DNA from: JAWLHK01 sp041690355 [NCBI: bacterium]
GTDB lineage: Bacteria > J088 > JAWLBW01
Direction: 5' to 3'
Assembly (NCBI GenBank): GCA_041690355.1
Contig: JAWLHK010000004.1
Location: 62,001-126,000, forward strand
DNA length: 64,000 bases
Within the stretch, counting starts at the first letter, position 1. Each line of letters begins with the position of its first letter. The position numbers and the translations under genes were made by a program. Shown piece by piece: positions 1-7,387 of the stretch. The notes under the pieces are model-generated. The model was not told where the DNA came from. It was given only the letters and a program-made list of their open reading frames with translations, and made no database searches.

Positions 1-294
1 CGTCACGCCGCCCGGAACGAGGATGAACGCTCCGCGCGGAGCATCGGTCCACGTTTCGCCCAGGAGAATGCTCATCGTCCCCTCGAGCACGAAGAAGATA
101 TCGTCCTCGGGATGCGCGTGCGCGCCCGGCCCCTTCGTGCGCGGTTCGAGCCACCACTCCGAGACGGAATAGCCGTCGGCCGTTTCGGCTCCATCGGCCT
201 TGAAGACCGCCTGAATGCGCCCCATGTCGTAGACGCGCCCTTCGCCGGGGCCAAGCAGCAGCGGTTTGCGGTTGGATAGCGGTTCTCCTGACAT
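1..294 (-). CDS. Cupin-domain protein (3' end outside window)
   Basis: The first 98 residues of a small cupin protein are present and the rest lies beyond the window edge. The visible part reads as a beta-barrel metal-binding cupin: an H-x-H pair in PGAHAHPEDDIFFVLEG followed by an acidic residue is the classic cupin motif 1 (G-x5-H-x-H-x3,4-E). The start is an ATG at 294. Cupins of this size act as small dioxygenases, isomerases or sensors, and the substrate cannot be inferred here. It lies just downstream of the polysaccharide-lyase operon on the same strand (37-bp gap to the preceding gene), so co-transcription is possible but not shown. Confidence 0.85.
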   Translation of the reverse strand, partial: MSGEPLSNRKPLLLGPGEGRVYDMGRIQAVFKADGAETADGYSVSEWWLEPRTKGPGAHAHPEDDIFFVLEGTMSILLGETWTDAPRGAFILVPGGVT

Positions 295-331
295 TCCCTG
301 CACTCCTCTCGTGCGATATCGATCGTGCAGC

Positions 332-739
332 CTACCAGTTCGCGCTCCCCTCGACCGCACCGCCGGGACCGATGACGGCCGACGCGCGGTAACGGGGTAC
401 GCCGGGGGTGACGTAGCCGAAGCTGTGCTCGAAGCGGGCACCGTCGGCCAGGGTCCCCGCGACCCGGTAGGCGGAATCCTGCCGCACCACGAACCCGACG
501 GTGACGCTCTCGCCGTCGGCCAGCGATTCCGCTTCATACCGCGCCGCGCCGACCTCGACGGCGAGATCGGTGACGGTCTGTCCGCTCGCATTGCGCACCA
601 CGATACGATGGCTGTCGTCGGCCAGCACCGCAAGACCGTAGCCGGCGGCGACGCCGAGCGCAAGCAGCAGCAGCCTGCGCAGCACGGCGAATCCCCGCGA
701 CCGGCTCCGCACTTCGGCCCCGCGCACGCCTGAACTCAC
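332..739 (-). CDS. Small membrane-anchored protein of unknown function
   Basis: A 135-aa protein of no recognised family. A hydrophobic segment at about residues 20-42 (LRRLLLLALGVAAGYGLAVL) should anchor it in the inner membrane, with the remaining ~90 residues in the periplasm. That part is predicted all-beta, rich in V/T/E, and resembles a small sandwich domain. The start is a GTG whose bases overlap the stop of the upstream GH105 gene as GTGA, so it is translationally coupled to the uronate-polysaccharide operon. A role in that pathway is inferred only from coupling. Confidence 0.75.
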   Translation of the reverse strand: MSSGVRGAEVRSRSRGFAVLRRLLLLALGVAAGYGLAVLADDSHRIVVRNASGQTVTDLAVEVGAARYEAESLADGESVTVGFVVRQDSAYRVAGTLADGARFEHSFGYVTPGVPRYRASAVIGPGGAVEGSANW

Positions 740-1911
740 CGCGCCGTCAGCAGCAGGAGCACCGCGCCGACGCCGTAGTGGATGTCGTCGTCGACGGGGA
801 GGCCGGCGTAGTAGTCCAGTCCGCCCGGCTGGGTGGGGCCCGAGGTGCCCGTGACCGTCGCCTTGCCGTCCTTCGTCACGATGCGGGCGCGCACGCCTTC
901 GAGCGCCTTGCCGTGGGCCGCCGCGGCGATCCCCGCATCCACCAGGCCGAGTTCGGCGCCGCGCCGGATCGCGTCCGCAAACAACGCCGTGGCCGAGGTT
1001 TCCAGATAGCCTTTATCCGGATGGTTCACGACCGTCCACCATTCCCCGGTCGGATCCTGCGTCGCGAGTACGCCGTCGAGAATCTGTTTTTCCACGGCGG
1101 CGACTGCGTAGTATCGCGGATGATCCTTCGGGAGGATCGAGAGAAAGCGCGAGAGGATGTTGGCGACCCAGCCGTTACCGCGGCCCCAGAAGACCGGCGA
1201 GGCGGGCCACGGCGACTCCTGCACGAGCGCATGGCGGAACAGGCCGGTCGATTCGTCCTGAAGCTCGGCGGCGAAGATCAGAATCTGATCCGCATACAGG
1301 TCCCAGTCGGGCGCGTGATCGTAGAGCTCGCCGCGCGCCATGAGAAAGCTGCCGAACATGAAGAGAGAATCAATCCACAGCTGCGGAGCTTCGGGCTGCA
1401 ACAGGCCGAGATGGCCGATGCCGCCCGCCTCGGTGCGCGGCGCGGTGTGCAGATAGGCCCACGTGCGGTGGATCGTTTCGAGCAATTCCCCGTCGCAGGA
1501 CCAGCGGGCCAGCCGGGCCGCCGCCGAAGCGGGGGCCACCGTGTCGCTCCAGATCATGGGGAACGAGCCGGCATGATGTTTCTGCCACGCTTCCACATAC
1601 TGGCGGTACTTCATGTCGCCGGTCGCCTCGTACAGGTCGAGCATGCCGTAGGAGAGTACGGCCGGACCCCAGTCCCAGTGCATCGTTTCGGGCGGATGCC
1701 GCTCGATCCACGCATCGGCCACTTCGCGGGCGAGCGCTTCTTCGGCGAAGGCGCGCGGCGCCGGCGGATTTCCCGGAACGCACGCAGGCGGCTCACTGAT
1801 CCGCGAGTCGAGGGGAACGGTAGCGGCCGGTTCCGTTCCGCACGCGAGGAGGAACGCCAGTCCCGCGAGGGGGAAGCGCTTCGCGGCTTTGGCCGATGTC
1901 ACAGCTTTCAT
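736..1911 (-). CDS. Glycoside hydrolase family 105-like unsaturated uronyl hydrolase (lipoprotein)
   Basis: 391 aa. Enzymes of families GH88/GH105 (YteR/YesR type) hydrate the 4,5-unsaturated uronic acid left at the non-reducing end by polysaccharide lyases. Visible hallmarks are the (alpha/alpha)6-barrel-like helical repeats, HWDWGPAVLSYGMLDLYEATGD near residue 65, and the FWGRGNGWV motif near residue 215 that matches the YteR W-x-R-G-N-G/A-W signature. The N-terminus carries a lipoprotein signal ending LLAC, so export and lipidation are expected. The start ATG overlaps the stop of the upstream lyase gene as ATGA. Lyase plus GH105 is a well-known functional pair. The exact uronate polymer (rhamnogalacturonan, alginate, ulvan or glycosaminoglycan) cannot be told from sequence. 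Confidence 0.85.
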   Translation of the reverse strand: MKAVTSAKAAKRFPLAGLAFLLACGTEPAATVPLDSRISEPPACVPGNPPAPRAFAEEALAREVADAWIERHPPETMHWDWGPAVLSYGMLDLYEATGDMKYRQYVEAWQKHHAGSFPMIWSDTVAPASAAARLARWSCDGELLETIHRTWAYLHTAPRTEAGGIGHLGLLQPEAPQLWIDSLFMFGSFLMARGELYDHAPDWDLYADQILIFAAELQDESTGLFRHALVQESPWPASPVFWGRGNGWVANILSRFLSILPKDHPRYYAVAAVEKQILDGVLATQDPTGEWWTVVNHPDKGYLETSATALFADAIRRGAELGLVDAGIAAAAHGKALEGVRARIVTKDGKATVTGTSGPTQPGGLDYYAGLPVDDDIHYGVGAVLLLLTAR

Positions 1912-4145
1912 GGTTTCACCTGAATCGGCGCTTTGTCGCCGTCGAGGATTGTCGTCGACCCGACCCGCAGCTGCGAACCGTCGGCGACAAGCCCGAAGGA
2001 GCCATCGACGGCGGCGATGGCGACCTGTGCGTCGGTCGTGACCAACGGACCGCCGGGGATCTGCAGGGTTCCGGGCGCGCCCGCTTCCCGCAGCCAGACG
2101 ACGTCTTCGCCCCACGCTCCCTTCACGAGCCAGGCCGCCCCTTTCACGGCCGAAAGCGAAGTCACGGTCAAGCGGCCGTCGGGAGAACCGGCAGCGGCGT
2201 CCGTGCGGTACGGCGCGAGAACAGCGAGAAAATCCGGTGCGACGGCATGCACGGTGGCATCCACGACGGCGTGATCGGCCGCGTAGATTTCCTGCTCGAG
2301 CAGTTGGTGCACGTGGGGCGCCTTCAGGGGAACATACGGCGGTTCCACGAAGATCGGCGCGCCGACCGTCGAGGTCACGGCCGCGTCGAGGCTCCCCTTC
2401 TCGCGGAAGATCTGCACGGTCTGGCCGGTCACGGCAAAGGCGCCGCCGACGTCGAAGCCGGCCCACAGGTGCGACCGCCACTGGAAGTCGCGCGCCGAAG
2501 CGACCTCGCTGGCGATGCGGTCGGCCACGACGAAGTAGCGCTCGCGCACGAAGGCGACGCCGCGGCGCACCGTGATCCCCTCGTACTGCATGCGCGCCTC
2601 GCCCCAGGCGATGCGCTCGCCATCGATGAGGTTCTCGAGGAAGGCATCCGTGTCGCCCCAGCTGTTCAGCAGGCCGCGGATGGGGCCGCCCTTGCCGTCG
2701 ACGAGCACGACGTTGTGCGAGGGGTGATTCATGGTCACCGGATTGTCGAGCGGATTCGGCTTGTAGTAGCCGGTGTCGATGAGCAGCGGTTCTCCGTAGC
2801 CGTACAGCGCGAACGCCGTCCCGTCGGCATGATTGTGAATGGAACGGCGGGCGGCGCCATGATCGCCGACAAGCATGAACCAGAGATCGTCCGCTTCCCA
2901 GCCGGAGCGGAAGACGGCCTGTCCCGTGTCGGGAAAGAAACGGTTCTTCCACGCCGGCGGCTGCGCGGCGACCGTATCGTCCACGTAGGCGAGGTACCAG
3001 GGCGCCAGGTAGAAGAAGCTGTGCATCTCCATCGGACGCTCTTCGCCGGTGAGCCAGTCCCAGAGCAGATACCCCTCGCCGCCGAAGCCTGTGAGCAGCA
3101 CCGAGGCGACGTGCGAGACCGTCTTGGAATCGTTGACGTGCGCGCGCAGACCCGAGGGGAGGCGCACGGCGGTCAGCCACTCGGCGGTCTTGCGCAGCAG
3201 CGGGGAGTGAAGCGGATTTTCAAAGACGAACGGTTCCCCCTCGACGCACACCTGGTCATCCCACGGCGGCAGCGGGTTGCGGCTCTTGCAGATCCGCTCA
3301 TAAAGGCGCTGCGGAGACTGCGTGTTGTCGACGGCGATGAGGAATGGAAGGGCAGGCCCAAGCGCAAACTGGCCATAGAACGGACCCTCGCTGATCCCCC
3401 CGTCGGCCTGCACGTACTTGCCGTCGGGTCCGAGCAGATCGGCGATGTCGCTCACGGCCCAGTTCAGCCAGCGATCCGCGTCGTAATGGTGCGGAAAAGC
3501 AAGCGCCACGTACCCGAAGGCGGCCAGCGTGCGGATGGGATGGTTGTTGCGCGTGACGACGAGGCCGATGATGCGGAAGAAGGGGTTATCCAGAAAGCGG
3601 GTGGAAAACTGATCGGTGACCTCGAGAATGCGCCGTTCAGCTTCGGCCGACTCCTCGGGCGTGAACCACGGCGTGGCCGAAAGCAGGTCCCAGGCGTTCA
3701 CGTAGGAAATCAGCACGCGCGGCATGCCGATGTTGATGTCGAGATGCTCGTTCGAGTCCCAGTCAGTGTCCAACGTGAGCAGCAGCGTCTTCGCCTTTTC
3801 GGCGGCGGCCTTGTCGTCGAAGACCCACGCGAGCACGGCGTTGGCCTGCGCGATGTGCGCGTTCTCGCTCCACACGCCGACGTCCCAGACCTCGAGCGGC
3901 TCCCGCGGTTCTGCCGCCGCCTTGGTGCGAAGTTCCGTCAGCATGGTCGCATACGGTTCCCGGCCGACCCGCGCGCGGATGATCTCCTTGTGCTCGGGAC
4001 GGTACATCAGATGCGGGTGCACGACCGCTTCGCGCGCCGCAGGCTTCTCTGGCAGCTCGTCACAGGCAGAGGTGGACAGGGTAAGGGCCGCGCCCAACAG
4101 CAGCGCGCGGAAGGAGAAATGCCGGGGAAGGCGGAAGCGAATCAT
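1908..4145 (-). CDS. Heparinase II/III-like polysaccharide lyase (exported)
   Basis: 745 aa. The N-terminal ~26 residues form a signal peptide with a lipobox-like LSTSAC. An alpha-helical alginate-lyase-like toroid follows (to about residue 370; QADGGISEGPFYGQFA is typical), and then the beta-sandwich heparinase II/III domain (from about 420; DHGAARRSIHNHADGTAFAL carries the conserved H-x-H-x-D type segment). Such enzymes cleave uronic-acid polymers by beta-elimination in the periplasm. The ATG at 4145 was chosen over upstream in-frame codons because it directly precedes the signal peptide and sits in the duplicated promoter/start block. It overlaps the GH105 gene by four bases, so lyase and hydrolase are coupled. 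Confidence 0.85.
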   Translation of the reverse strand: MIRFRLPRHFSFRALLLGAALTLSTSACDELPEKPAAREAVVHPHLMYRPEHKEIIRARVGREPYATMLTELRTKAAAEPREPLEVWDVGVWSENAHIAQANAVLAWVFDDKAAAEKAKTLLLTLDTDWDSNEHLDINIGMPRVLISYVNAWDLLSATPWFTPEESAEAERRILEVTDQFSTRFLDNPFFRIIGLVVTRNNHPIRTLAAFGYVALAFPHHYDADRWLNWAVSDIADLLGPDGKYVQADGGISEGPFYGQFALGPALPFLIAVDNTQSPQRLYERICKSRNPLPPWDDQVCVEGEPFVFENPLHSPLLRKTAEWLTAVRLPSGLRAHVNDSKTVSHVASVLLTGFGGEGYLLWDWLTGEERPMEMHSFFYLAPWYLAYVDDTVAAQPPAWKNRFFPDTGQAVFRSGWEADDLWFMLVGDHGAARRSIHNHADGTAFALYGYGEPLLIDTGYYKPNPLDNPVTMNHPSHNVVLVDGKGGPIRGLLNSWGDTDAFLENLIDGERIAWGEARMQYEGITVRRGVAFVRERYFVVADRIASEVASARDFQWRSHLWAGFDVGGAFAVTGQTVQIFREKGSLDAAVTSTVGAPIFVEPPYVPLKAPHVHQLLEQEIYAADHAVVDATVHAVAPDFLAVLAPYRTDAAAGSPDGRLTVTSLSAVKGAAWLVKGAWGEDVVWLREAGAPGTLQIPGGPLVTTDAQVAIAAVDGSFGLVADGSQLRVGSTTILDGDKAPIQVKP

Positions 4146-4216
4146 CGTGCGGGGCCTCTGTGTACCGGGGGACGCGAAGGTATCGCTATATTGTGGCGAT
4201 TGCGGCACGGCTTGTC
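4142..4216 (-). repeat. 75-bp promoter/start block, copy A
   Basis: This block, which ends in the lyase start codon, recurs at 5609-5683 with the same length. The first 19 bp (read on the plus strand) are identical and the rest is about 60-70% identical by eye. Conserved on the minus strand are GACAAG, then TCGCCACAATA, then a purine-rich AGAGG 10 nt before the ATG. This looks like a promoter plus ribosome-binding site. It implies that the lyase operon and the 417-aa gene were once, or still are, expressed alike. Confidence 0.6.
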
Positions 4217-4290
4217 CAAGCAGGGGGGCGGGCTGGCCGCGGGTCGTGCAAAACCGGTCACCGAGTCGGTGAAGGTTCGACGCCGGGCGT

Positions 4291-5544
4291 CTACTTAACC
4301 TTTCGTCCGAGTACCTTGCCGAGCGTTCTGCGAAGATCGAAGACCGGAACCCGTCGAAATTCCGGGAGCGCCCGCACTGTGGCCACGAAAAAAGGAATGG
4401 ACTCCGCAAGCTCGGCCTGAGCCACGCCAAACCTGCTGCCGACGGCGACCGCCAACCATAAAGGGGTCAGCCTTACAATCCACTGGTCCATGAGTTTCGT
4501 GCGTTTCCGGCGGTATTCCTCTCCGAACGTTTCGCCCAGAACGGCCAGAACGATGTCGTCGAATTCGGCAATTCGTGTCTCTCCAAGTGGCCGTCCGGCA
4601 TCCATGTCCTCTTCGATTCTCGCCGCAAACGCCGACCACTTGGCACTCTGCCGCAACGCGATCACCGCGGGCCAACTGACCAGATCGGAGATTGGCTCCT
4701 GCTTCAAATTCTCGACACGAGCGACAAGCTGTGCATGCGCCTCCCGGGTAAGGAGTCTGCGCCGGTCATCGGGGACAATTTCGTCCGGCGACTCAAACCA
4801 CGAGGGGAAACATGCGGGCTGGTGATAGGCCTCCGCTTCTATCTGTTCCATCCGCCGGTACGCATTGGCGACGTCGACCACCGCGCGTAAGTCACGCCGG
4901 CCCTCCGAAGACAGAATCGGGCTCTCCCTGAGCACTTCGTAAGCCTGACTGCGCGAAGTACAAGCGAGCAGCCTCCCCAGGAAGGCCTCCTGTTCCTGCG
5001 TGCTGATGCCAGGCAGACACTTAAGCGACGCGCTCTGGAGACCGAGCGCGCGCAGATACGCTGAAATCGGTGTTTCGTCCCGCCGTGGGAACTGTTCAAT
5101 TCCGCCTATCGACGTGAGTGCGCGCTCGTACGCGTCAAGAGCCCCTTCTCCATGTCTGTCCGCGTGCAGGCGGCGAAAGGTATCATAGCGCTCTCGCGAG
5201 GACCGAAGCGTGCGAATCCGCTGGTTATCATCCACCGTGAGGGAAGAGAATTCCATGCCCTCGTCCAGTGCACGCACGATACTGTCCTCAAGACTATCGG
5301 AGTCACCGCAGAAACGAAGAAACCGGTGCTCCTGAAGAGCATCCATGAAGCTCCTATCCGCAGCAGCCTGGATGACGAACGCTTGCAGGCCGGCATGGTC
5401 AACCAGTTGATCGCGGGAAACCGCGATTTCGCCCGCCGCCATGGCCGCCACCGACAGGAGGTCCTGGACCGTATCGGCCCTGGTAAACGCTTCTGCCTCG
5501 CGGCGTTGGTGCACCGTATCGAGTCCGTCGATCCAGACACGCAT
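4291..5544 (-). CDS. Unrecognised 417-aa protein
   Basis: I do not recognise this family. The protein is mostly soluble and alpha-helical, with many charged residues and leucine-rich helices. A weakly hydrophobic stretch near residues 365-380 (LTPLWLAVAVGSRFGVAQA) could pack in a helical bundle. No catalytic motif, zinc site or signal peptide stands out. The ATG at 5544 was chosen because TGGGAG lies 6 nt upstream. Its start overlaps (TGATG) the end of a 22-codon reading frame that begins in the repeated promoter block. Codon use and GC look slightly less extreme than in the neighbours. The two flanking 75-bp repeats suggest the gene arrived by insertion or duplication at this site. Confidence 0.7.
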   Translation of the reverse strand: MRVWIDGLDTVHQRREAEAFTRADTVQDLLSVAAMAAGEIAVSRDQLVDHAGLQAFVIQAAADRSFMDALQEHRFLRFCGDSDSLEDSIVRALDEGMEFSSLTVDDNQRIRTLRSSRERYDTFRRLHADRHGEGALDAYERALTSIGGIEQFPRRDETPISAYLRALGLQSASLKCLPGISTQEQEAFLGRLLACTSRSQAYEVLRESPILSSEGRRDLRAVVDVANAYRRMEQIEAEAYHQPACFPSWFESPDEIVPDDRRRLLTREAHAQLVARVENLKQEPISDLVSWPAVIALRQSAKWSAFAARIEEDMDAGRPLGETRIAEFDDIVLAVLGETFGEEYRRKRTKLMDQWIVRLTPLWLAVAVGSRFGVAQAELAESIPFFVATVRALPEFRRVPVFDLRRTLGKVLGRKVK

Positions 5545-5612
5545 CACGTACTCCCATCGCACCGGCTCATTGGCCGTGCCGTTGAAGACCGTTCTTTCGC
5601 AATGCCGTTCAT
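5544..5612 (-). CDS. Possible 22-aa leader peptide
   Basis: A 22-codon frame (MNGIAKERSSTARPMSRCDG...) starts at the ATG inside copy B of the 75-bp block, the same position as the lyase start in copy A. It ends TGATG at the start of the 417-aa gene. It may be a coupled leader, or just the debris of an older gene whose start the block once served. No independent evidence of translation. Confidence 0.3.
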   Translation of the reverse strand: MNGIAKERSSTARPMSRCDGST

Positions 5613-6207
5613 CGTGCGGGGCCTCTGGGAGCGGGAACGCGCAAGGATACCCCTGTATTGTGGCGACTGTGAGCGGTCTTGTCACGCTTTGTCGCTGGCA
5701 AGCGATCTGGGCGGTTTCGCCTTGCTTCCGCTGGCGGCAGGTCTGCTGACGCTGCAGAGCGATCGGCCGGGAGGAACGCTGCTCATCGTGGGCGAGAGCG
5801 TGGTCACGACCGCGCTGCTGAACCAGGCCGTCAAGTTCGGCGTCGGCCGCTCGCGCCCCTACGCGCGGAACGGAAACGATGCCGGCGTGGATCCGAAGAA
5901 GGGGGACGATCACCTCTCGTTCTTCTCGGGGCATACGGCGGTGAGCTTCAGCCTGGCGACCGCGACCTGGGGCTGGATGCACGCAGAAGGTTCCCCACAT
6001 GCGCCGTGGGCGGGAGGCGCGCTGCTCGCGGGAGCCGCCTTCGTCGGCTACTCGCGCATCGCCGCTGACCGTCACTATCTGACCGATGTGCTGACGGGCG
6101 CCGTCATCGGTTCGGCCGTGGGCTGGCTGACCGTCAAGATGCACCGGGCACCCGCGGGGGGAACGTCCGAGGTTCCCGCCGGCGTCGCGCTGACGTGGCG
6201 GCTGTAG
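5602..6207 (+). CDS. PAP2-family phosphatase, N-terminally truncated
   Basis: All three PAP2 signature motifs are present and intact: K-x6-R-P (KFGVGRSRP), SGHT (FFSGHTAVSF) and S-R-x5-H-x3-D (SRIAADRHYLTD). The product should therefore resemble membrane lipid-phosphate or undecaprenyl-pyrophosphate phosphatases. Recognisable family sequence begins only at about 5690 (LASDLGGFALLPL). Upstream of that, the frame runs through repeat block B and then antisense to the 417-aa gene. The likely original N-terminus with signal peptide or first membrane helix is missing. The ATG at 5602 would give 201 aa, and a TTG near 5692 is the alternative. It may be a decaying remnant with its active-site residues preserved. 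Confidence 0.7.
   Translation: MPFIVRGLWERERARIPLYCGDCERSCHALSLASDLGGFALLPLAAGLLTLQSDRPGGTLLIVGESVVTTALLNQAVKFGVGRSRPYARNGNDAGVDPKKGDDHLSFFSGHTAVSFSLATATWGWMHAEGSPHAPWAGGALLAGAAFVGYSRIAADRHYLTDVLTGAVIGSAVGWLTVKMHRAPAGGTSEVPAGVALTWRL
5609..5683 (-). repeat. 75-bp promoter/start block, copy B
   Basis: Second copy of the block at 4142-4216. Similarity stops near 5683, exactly where the recognisable PAP2 phosphatase sequence on the opposite strand begins, so this is a rearrangement junction. Confidence 0.6.
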
Positions 6208-6230
6208 AGTTTACGGGGGGTGCGCCAATA

Positions 6231-6884
6231 TCAGGGGACGATGGCCGGCGGGGGTTCCGTCGGCCGCTCGCCGAAGTTGCGCGCATAGGCTTCGCCGATC
6301 CGCGTCACGAGGAGCAGCGCCGCCACGGCGAGGCCGACGTCGACGGCATCAGACAGCGCGTACACGATGGCGGAGCTCGCATACGCCGAAGCATCCTCCG
6401 CGGCCAGCACGAGCTTCACCGCCGCGCGCCCCACGACCGTCGAGAGGATCCAGAGCGTCCACCAGGCGCTGAGGAGCCCCGGCGACGCCGCTGGATCGCG
6501 ATGGCTCACCTGCCAGATCTCCTGCATGGCCTGATACGGCTTCACGAGGTTGGCGATGGGGACGAAGTACCACCCGACGGCCCACCCCGGCGTGAACCGC
6601 ATGGCCTGCCCCGACAGCGCGCCCAGGTTCTGGTTGCTGCGGTAGATCCAGCGCAGAAACGTGATGCCCGTGGCGAGACCAAGCAGCACCTGTACGCCGC
6701 CCACGGCGAGCGAAACGAGGTCGGCCGGAAGCATCGTCTCGTTCGGATCGAGCCCTGGGGGAAGGTTCGCGTAGGTGTGGTACTCGAACAGGCCCGCGGG
6801 GATGGCCGCCGCCGTCACCACGATGGTCGCCTGCAGGAGAAACCGGAGGGTCTGCGTCAGATCGGCATGGGATTTCAGCTGCAT
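6231..6884 (-). CDS. DUF4328-type membrane protein
   Basis: 217 aa with about five to six hydrophobic segments. The WYFVPIANLVKPYQAMQEIW segment, centred on a conserved proline-rich N-L-x-K-P-Y-Q-A-M-x-E-I-W motif, is diagnostic of the DUF4328 family. RSNQNLGAL before it (R-x-N-x-N-x-x-x-L) is also typical. Function of the family is unknown. The ATG at 6884 is preceded by AGGA at a good distance. It is monocistronic by appearance, with converging PAP2 downstream. Confidence 0.8.
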   Translation of the reverse strand: MQLKSHADLTQTLRFLLQATIVVTAAAIPAGLFEYHTYANLPPGLDPNETMLPADLVSLAVGGVQVLLGLATGITFLRWIYRSNQNLGALSGQAMRFTPGWAVGWYFVPIANLVKPYQAMQEIWQVSHRDPAASPGLLSAWWTLWILSTVVGRAAVKLVLAAEDASAYASSAIVYALSDAVDVGLAVAALLLVTRIGEAYARNFGERPTEPPPAIVP

Positions 6885-6977
6885 GGGGATTCCTCGCCTT
6901 TCAGTCCCTCAGCATATCGTATCGCTATGCATACGGGCAAGCGGGAAGATTCGCGGGCATATAGGCGCGGCGGGCGC

Positions 6978-7379
6978 TTACTCACTTTCGGTCATTCCGG
7001 CAAAACGGAGCAGGTCCTTCCAGAAGACACCGCACAGGGGTGCGGTTACGAGTAATCGGATCCAGGTCGAGCAGAACGTATATTTCGAACCGATACCAAA
7101 GGACGTCAGGTCCAGAATACCGATAATTGCAATGCCTACCAGGAAGTCATAGGCAGAAAGTCTGAATCGCCGATCATGAGCATTGCTGAAAAGCTTCACG
7201 AAAAAGTACCCGAACGGCAGTGCGAGAAAAACATATGCAAACGGGACTTCGCACGTTGAGAAACCAGGCTTCATCAGCGCGCTCGCGACGTCCAGGACGA
7301 GTAGATATGTCCATCCAAGGATGAATGGGACCGCGATACGCCTGAATTCCCGGTCGATGATGTCGTCGGGTGAGGACAC
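6978..7379 (-). CDS. Hypothetical four-helix membrane protein
   Basis: 133 aa starting at a GTG, with about four membrane-spanning stretches (FILGWTYLLVLDVAS, FAYVFLALPFGYFFVKLF, FLVGIAIIGILDLTSFGIG, LLVTAPLCGVFW). No family recognised. It ends just before the start codon region of nothing obvious and lies 8 bp upstream of the stop of the DUF3999 gene, on the same strand. Base composition is less GC-rich than its neighbours. Confidence 0.6.
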   Translation of the reverse strand: MSSPDDIIDREFRRIAVPFILGWTYLLVLDVASALMKPGFSTCEVPFAYVFLALPFGYFFVKLFSNAHDRRFRLSAYDFLVGIAIIGILDLTSFGIGSKYTFCSTWIRLLVTAPLCGVFWKDLLRFAGMTESE

Positions 7380-7387
7380 AGCTTAGT

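Noticed and set aside
736-3180. An 814-codon frame joining the GH105 gene with sequence antisense or out of frame to the lyase
   Set aside because: Only the part from 1911 down to 736 is the GH105 protein with signal peptide; the rest lies in a wrong frame of the lyase gene.
4231-4290. attC-like hairpins near GACGCCGGGCGTC and TCACCGAGTCGGTGA
   Set aside because: Short inverted repeats without RYYYAAC/GTTRRRY cores; probably transcription-end hairpins of the 417-aa gene.
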